From Sphingomonadaceae bacterium (GTDB lineage: Bacteria; Pseudomonadota; Alphaproteobacteria; Sphingomonadales; Sphingomonadaceae): DNA of 18,000 nucleotides. This document shows positions 14,275 to 18,000 of the stretch, piece by piece. Positions within the stretch are counted from its first letter, which is position 1. Each line of letters starts with the position of its first letter. The notes below the pieces were generated by a model. It saw only the letters and a program-made list of their open reading frames with translations, was not told the origin of the DNA and did not search any database. Where the stretch lies: the NCBI GenBank assembly GCA_009923795.1, contig RFSU01000022.1, positions 1 through 18,000 of the forward strand, given 5' to 3'. Position numbers and translations under genes: made by a program.

Positions 14275-15492
14275 ATGGCGACACGCGCGATCAACCCAAC
14301 AGATGTCAGCGATATTGCGCTCTACACGGAGGATCTCTGGCAAGCACCCTTTGCCAAGCTCCGCGCCGAAATGCCTGTCAGCTGGTGCCCAGAAAGCGCC
14401 TATGGCGGTTATTGGTCGGTCGTCACCCATGGGCTGATAACAGAGGTTGAACTCCACCCCGAAATCTTCTCCTCCAGTTGGGTTCATGGAAATATCACTA
14501 TTGCTGACCCTGCATCCGACTCCAATCTCCAAAACTTTATTGCGCAAGATCCACCAATCCACACCGCACAGCGCAAAGTCATCACGCCCGCCTTTAACCC
14601 CAGCCAATTGGGCAAGCTGGAGGATCAGGTGCAGGCGCGGACCCGTTCTCTGCTTGACGCGCTGCCGACCAGCCAGACCTTTGATTGGGTCGAGAATGTT
14701 TCCATCCCGCTGACGATCGGAATGCTCTGCATCCTTTTCGACATGCCTTGGGAACAGCGCCACGATATTAAACGTTGGTCAGATTGGGCAAGCAATGTTG
14801 GCCCAGACACTCGGACCGACGCCTATCGCGCAGCCTTTATGGAGCAGATGATGGACATGCTGGGGCGGTTCGATGGCTTCATGGAAGTGCGCCGCAATCT
14901 TCCGCCAAGCGACGATCTTTTAAGCCGGATGGTCCATTCTGAGGCGATGGGCAATATGACCCCAATTGAGCGTCTATCCAACATCGCGCTGCTGATTGTT
15001 GGAGGCAATGACACAACCCGCAATTCCATGAGTGGGCTGGTCGAGGCGTTCCAGAAATTCCCGGGTGAACTCGACAAGGTGCGCGCAGACCCCAGCCTTG
15101 CGGCCAATGCAGCCCAGGAAATTATCCGATGGCAATCTCCTGTCACGCATATGCGGCGCACTGCTGTTGTTGATACAGAGCTAGGCGGACAGAAAATCAC
15201 CAAGGGAGAAAAAGTGGTGATATGGTATCTTTCCGCCAATCGTGATGAAAGCGTCTTTCCCGATGCGGACCGTTTTGATGTGACCCGCGGCAACGCCCGT
15301 CGCCACATCGCCTTTGGCCACGGCATCCACCGCTGCGTAGGCGCGAGACTTGCGGAAATTCAGGTAGGAACATTGATCGAAGAGATTGCTAGACGCCGGA
15401 TCCGGGTTACGCCACAAGCCGCGCCAACGCGGCTCGCAAGTCCCTTCCTTCACGGCTTCACTGCCATGCCTGTTCAGATTGAACGGGACTAA
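14275..15492 (+). CDS. Cytochrome P450, CYP153-like
   Basis: 405 residues, normal for a soluble bacterial class I P450. I-helix oxygen-binding motif GGNDTT (243-248), K-helix ExxR E282-R285 (EIIRWQSP), and the heme-binding loop FGHGIHRCVG with Cys ligand C354 are all present. The stretches FIAQDPPIHTAQRK, FDWVENVSIPLTIGMLCILFD, GGNDTTRNSMSG and HMRRTA resemble the CYP153 alkane/fatty-acid hydroxylase group and its relatives, so terminal hydroxylation is possible but not established. AAGAGG precedes the ATG. No ferredoxin or ferredoxin reductase lies nearby, so electrons must come from elsewhere in the genome. No signal peptide, therefore cytosolic. It converges on the lipoprotein gene, with only 16 nt between the stops. 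Confidence 0.93.
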   Translation: MATRAINPTDVSDIALYTEDLWQAPFAKLRAEMPVSWCPESAYGGYWSVVTHGLITEVELHPEIFSSSWVHGNITIADPASDSNLQNFIAQDPPIHTAQRKVITPAFNPSQLGKLEDQVQARTRSLLDALPTSQTFDWVENVSIPLTIGMLCILFDMPWEQRHDIKRWSDWASNVGPDTRTDAYRAAFMEQMMDMLGRFDGFMEVRRNLPPSDDLLSRMVHSEAMGNMTPIERLSNIALLIVGGNDTTRNSMSGLVEAFQKFPGELDKVRADPSLAANAAQEIIRWQSPVTHMRRTAVVDTELGGQKITKGEKVVIWYLSANRDESVFPDADRFDVTRGNARRHIAFGHGIHRCVGARLAEIQVGTLIEEIARRRIRVTPQAAPTRLASPFLHGFTAMPVQIERD

Positions 15493-15508
15493 TGCAACAC
15501 CGCAGGCC

Positions 15509-17185
15509 CTAATAGGGCAGTGCGAACCACTGCCGCACCACGCCCTCAGCTGGTTTGTTTCGAATTGATGTAGCAATATTGGGAAATGCCGTTTGGGGCA
15601 TCAGTGTGTCCGTTTCCCAATAATCGTAGATGAGAACAATTAGGTTAGTTACACCCGTATCTTTGATCATCTCCATTTGAGCCTCGTGGACAATCGCCTG
15701 AATAGAGAAATCTGGCTTAGTTTTGCGCTGAAGGCATATGTTGTTGTCAATCGCGGCAAGATCTCCATTGGGTGGGATGTCACCTGTACAGACGGCTTCC
15801 TCGAGATAGCCTGGATTGGTCAGGGCATCTGCCCTCGATTGAATATAGGACACAACCATCACGGTTTTGCCCGTGCTCGCCCAATACTTAATCCCATTGT
15901 CGACGAGATTTTTATACGACGCCACACTGATCGTATCAGATTGAGACTGCGTAATCGTCGTCCTCGGATAAAAACCCGTTTGAATGATGTCGACCTGATC
16001 TAGCACCTCTGGATGGTCTTTCAGCCATGGCACGCCTGAAATCATCAGCTTTCCTTTGAAGGAGCTTTTGATACTTTTGGCAATTTCTGAGTACTTTGAA
16101 GCAAACAGATCATAAGTGGCTTGGCTGCCGTCACCCGTATCATGCCATAGGCAAAAGCCGCATCCCAATTCCCATATGTCAATGCCCAACGATTGGAATT
16201 GCGGAGCTTGTGTAATCATGAAGCCTTTATAGACGGCAAGCCACTTCTGGAATGTATCTAGATTACTCGGCGGAGTGGCTATGTTATTACCCTGAGCGTC
16301 GATAAAACCCTGGATCTGGTTGGTCATTATGACCTTCATGCCTGCTCCATGAACAGCGGCCACATAATAAGCTAAATTTGCATCGGACAGGGAACCGAAG
16401 GTGGTGTCTGCAGAGGTAAAGGCATAACTCCCATCCGAGTTGATTTTTGCCCAATGCCACTGCGGGATTGAAACATACTGCACCCCAAGCTGTTTTAGCC
16501 GCTGGACAGTCTTATCGATCTCTCCCTTCAAAGCACCCGCCCCTTGGCTACACCCATTGGGTGCATCTGGCGCTTGGCCTTTGAGAACAAATGCTGGATT
16601 ATCATCCAACATGATGTCCTTCACCATCACAGCCCGTCCGATTTGCGCTGACAGTGGCGCCCCCATAACTTGAGGCAAAGGGCGACTTCCCATCCAGCTT
16701 TGCGGATATGCAACCATAGGAAGGTTTAGTTTGCATGGGTCGGTCTGGATGTCACGGGAATCCCTCGTCGGAACCATGTATCCGGACGAGTATATGGGGG
16801 CGCTCGTTGTGCTTATGGAATAGGTAGTAGGGTCTGCAACCTCCACCGCGACCTTGCCAGCTGCAGTGCCTCCAATTCCAGTGCAACTAATGTCCACATT
16901 GATCGCGCCAGCAGTAGGCCTTTGCACTGTACTTTCACCAGAAGTGGCAACAGCACCTGTCACATCTCCGCTGAGTGTGCACGCTGTTGCACCTGTTGAT
17001 GACCACGAGATTGCAACCACTTGGTTGACGATCGCTTTAGCAAGATCGGCCTTGATTGTTACAGAGAGCGCGGGTGCCGCAGTAGTCGCCGTTGCCGCTG
17101 AACCCCCTGCTGCTCCGCCGCTGCAAGCAGCTAAGAGGTAGAGCGCTACGCAACCCAACAAGCGACTTGCGATACGGCCAATCAT
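15509..17185 (-). CDS. Lipoprotein with Ig-like domain and TIM-barrel-like (putative glycosidase) domain
   Basis: 558 residues from the ATG at 17185, chosen because GAGG lies 8 nt upstream and a lipoprotein signal follows (MIGRIASRLLGCVALYLLAAC, C21 lipidated); the frame is open to 17305. Residues about 40-120 form one bacterial Ig-like domain (ISWSSTGATACTLSGDVTG ... INVDISCTGIGGTA). From about 160 on, repeated strand/helix blocks (YVSIPQWHWA, AGMKVIMTNQI, GIDIWELGCGF with E339, KLMISGVPWL, VDIIQTGFYP, KTVMVVSYIQ, NLIVLIYDYWE) suggest a (beta/alpha)8 barrel like GH113-type glycoside hydrolases. E339 sits where an acid/base Glu would be, but no second catalytic Glu was identified. A surface polysaccharide-acting role is a guess. 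Its codons look more A/T-rich than those of the chromosomal genes. Confidence 0.7.
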   Translation of the reverse strand: MIGRIASRLLGCVALYLLAACSGGAAGGSAATATTAAPALSVTIKADLAKAIVNQVVAISWSSTGATACTLSGDVTGAVATSGESTVQRPTAGAINVDISCTGIGGTAAGKVAVEVADPTTYSISTTSAPIYSSGYMVPTRDSRDIQTDPCKLNLPMVAYPQSWMGSRPLPQVMGAPLSAQIGRAVMVKDIMLDDNPAFVLKGQAPDAPNGCSQGAGALKGEIDKTVQRLKQLGVQYVSIPQWHWAKINSDGSYAFTSADTTFGSLSDANLAYYVAAVHGAGMKVIMTNQIQGFIDAQGNNIATPPSNLDTFQKWLAVYKGFMITQAPQFQSLGIDIWELGCGFCLWHDTGDGSQATYDLFASKYSEIAKSIKSSFKGKLMISGVPWLKDHPEVLDQVDIIQTGFYPRTTITQSQSDTISVASYKNLVDNGIKYWASTGKTVMVVSYIQSRADALTNPGYLEEAVCTGDIPPNGDLAAIDNNICLQRKTKPDFSIQAIVHEAQMEMIKDTGVTNLIVLIYDYWETDTLMPQTAFPNIATSIRNKPAEGVVRQWFALPY

Positions 17186-17451
17186 ACCTACACCCTCAAA
17201 CTTTAGCATGTGCAGATTCCATGCGAGATCTAGAGTTTTCAAAATCTGTTCATATTGTAAGGATCTTGTCAGAGCAAATTTGCATGCGGACTTAGGCGAC
17301 AACAAATCAGACGGAGAAAAAATTGATAAACTTTTTATCTATTTTAAATTATTAATGAAATACATCAGCCTAGCTATAATCATTTTCTTCCGCTTTTTAG
17401 CTCAGCCCCCTGGAATTCAAAGGTGTTGCTGATCTTCAGCTAAAGCTGCCA
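17186..17451. other. A/T-rich upstream region of the lipoprotein gene
   Basis: Intergenic region rich in A/T, most extreme at about 17310-17400 (runs such as AAAAAATTG and TTTTTATCTATTTTAAATT). On the minus strand TACAAT (17254-17259) could be a -10 element for the lipoprotein, without a convincing -35 partner. No gene recognised. The composition is clearly unlike the DNA on either side of the tandem units and supports foreign origin. Confidence 0.45.
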
Positions 17452-17496
17452 GCTGGAGACCAATGCCAGCTCGACTGCACCCACCGCCACACAGTC
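17452..17496 (+). repeat. L end + core, copy C (attR-like site)
   Basis: Third copy of the site: GCTGGAGACC, a divergent 12-nt spacer, then ACTGCACCCACCGCCACACAGTC in two parts identical to copy B except one base. GACTG (17473-17477) and CAGTC (17492-17496) flank the core with the same spacing as in copy B. After ACAGTC the sequence (AATGATCTC...) does not match the R end, so only the L half and core are present here. This is what the far boundary of the tandem insertion should look like. Confidence 0.8.
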
Positions 17497-17692
17497 AATG
17501 ATCTCAATGACCAAGGTTGAGATTGTCGCGCGCGCCACCCCTTCAAGATCTTGGAAATCGCGACCGCATCCCTTGGGCACACAGTGTTTTTGGCTGATGT
17601 GTCGCAAGCTTCGGCCGGTCTTCGTTGAGGCCAGCATTTGATGCTTGCGCCACGATTGGGTAGCGTCAATACGATTGTTTGGGGAGGGCATG
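17497..17692. other. Upstream region of the M24 peptidase gene
   Basis: Chromosomal side of the third site. A perfect inverted repeat ATCTCAA-N9-TTGAGAT lies at 17501-17523, beginning 4 nt after the core. The rest should carry the peptidase promoter. No RNA or small gene is supported; a minus-strand frame across it is not convincing. Confidence 0.4.
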
Positions 17693-18000
17693 ATGGCATC
17701 AAATATGGCATTTGCAGCGGCGCTGTTTGCGGCACTTATTGCGGCACCTGGCGCCGCTGCACCAGCGCCCGTCGCGATGAGCGAGGCAGACGGACAGTCG
17801 CCTGCGCCGCCGCCTATACTGAACGCTCGCGATAGAGCGATTACCGAAAATCGCATTTTAGCTGAACGGCTTGATACGGTCATCCCTGCGATCATGCGCG
17901 AACAGGGCATCGATTTATGGGTGTTGGTGGCCCGCGAGTATTTTGAAGAGCCGGTGGTTGCGTCGATGCTTGATGCGGAGAATATGAACGCACGCCGGCG
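17693..18000 (+). CDS. M24-family (Xaa-Pro aminopeptidase-like) exported peptidase, N-terminal fragment
   Basis: Open frame running off the right edge (about 102 codons seen). The start is at one of two adjacent ATGs (17690 or 17693); 17693 gives better spacing from GGGGAGGG. A signal peptide (ASNMAFAAALFAALIAAPGAAA) is followed by a short acidic/Pro linker, then ILNARDRAITENRILAERLD and IMREQGIDLWVLVAREYFE. That last block resembles the creatinase-like N-terminal domain of exported M24 peptidases common in sphingomonads. The catalytic pita-bread domain lies beyond the window, so the metal ligands cannot be checked. It is the first gene to the right of the tandem insertion and probably the ancestral neighbour of the tRNA-Ser gene. 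Confidence 0.75.
   Translation, partial: MASNMAFAAALFAALIAAPGAAAPAPVAMSEADGQSPAPPPILNARDRAITENRILAERLDTVIPAIMREQGIDLWVLVAREYFEEPVVASMLDAENMNARR

Larger units (their letters stand above)
12663..17496. mobile_element. Putative non-autonomous integrated unit 2 (4,834 bp)
   Basis: Bounded by the core copies at 12650-12662 and 17484-17496, with the same R end (12663-12781) and L end (17452-17483) as unit 1. The cargo is an NPP-type phosphodiesterase (-), a cytochrome P450 (+) and a lipoprotein (-). No recombinase or other mobility gene is present. The region near its right end is strikingly A/T-rich. Together with unit 1 this suggests successive insertions at the same tRNA end by a recombinase supplied from elsewhere. 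Inferred from repeat geometry. Confidence 0.6.

Noticed and set aside
15506..15518. Hairpin GCCCT-AAT-AGGGC between the P450 and lipoprotein stops as a terminator
   Set aside because: The stem is only 5 bp, it overlaps the lipoprotein stop codon, and no T tract follows on either strand.
17440..17910. Minus-strand 156-codon open frame across site C and the M24 gene start
   Set aside because: It overlaps the signal peptide of the plus-strand M24 gene, shows no domain, and its tail is the att-like repeat, whose variation is not protein-like.
1..18000. CRISPR arrays, insertion sequences, rRNA genes, phage structural genes
   Set aside because: No regularly spaced short repeats, transposase or integrase motifs, rRNA segments or phage proteins were seen on either strand.

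Overview
The window looks like chromosomal DNA of an alphaproteobacterium, most likely a sphingomonad. This is inferred from family resemblance (Dxs, TlyA, M24 peptidase), from two TonB-dependent receptors within 9.3 kb, and from a moderately GC-rich core. No species-level marker is present.

Positions 1-5962 are all on the minus strand. In transcription order they hold a LytS/YesM-type histidine kinase overlapping its LytTR response regulator by 4 nt, then dxs (first step of the MEP isoprenoid pathway), tlyA (rRNA 2'-O-methyltransferase) 6 nt later, and a TonB-dependent receptor 18 nt after tlyA that runs off the left edge. An HD-domain phosphohydrolase (+) follows and converges on a second TonB receptor (-), with a hairpin terminator between them. 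A periplasmic cyclophilin-like isomerase (-) lies upstream of that receptor. These appear to be ordinary chromosomal genes.

Position 10542 starts a complete tRNA-Ser(GGA). From its 3' end to about 17496 the DNA changes character. The tRNA end is followed by a 132-bp sequence that returns at 12650-12781 (about 91% identical by hand alignment, ungapped). The 45 bp that contain the left side of this second junction return at 17452-17496. The three sites share CCGCCA-N-ACAGTC. They have the composition tRNA+core+R, L+core+R, and L+core+chromosome. This is the pattern expected for two elements integrated in tandem at the tRNA-Ser 3' end, each with left end R and right end L. Unit 1 (2,023 bp) carries an FG-GAP/VCBS lipoprotein. 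Unit 2 (4,834 bp) carries a nucleotide pyrophosphatase/phosphodiesterase, a cytochrome P450 and a lipoprotein with an Ig-like plus TIM-barrel-like architecture. Neither unit encodes a recombinase, so they would have to be mobilised in trans.

Beyond the third site the window ends in the first ~100 codons of an exported M24-family peptidase (+). The integrated cargo consists of three exported or surface proteins and one cytosolic oxygenase, with no visible shared pathway. The most novel content is the integrase-less tandem att-site architecture.
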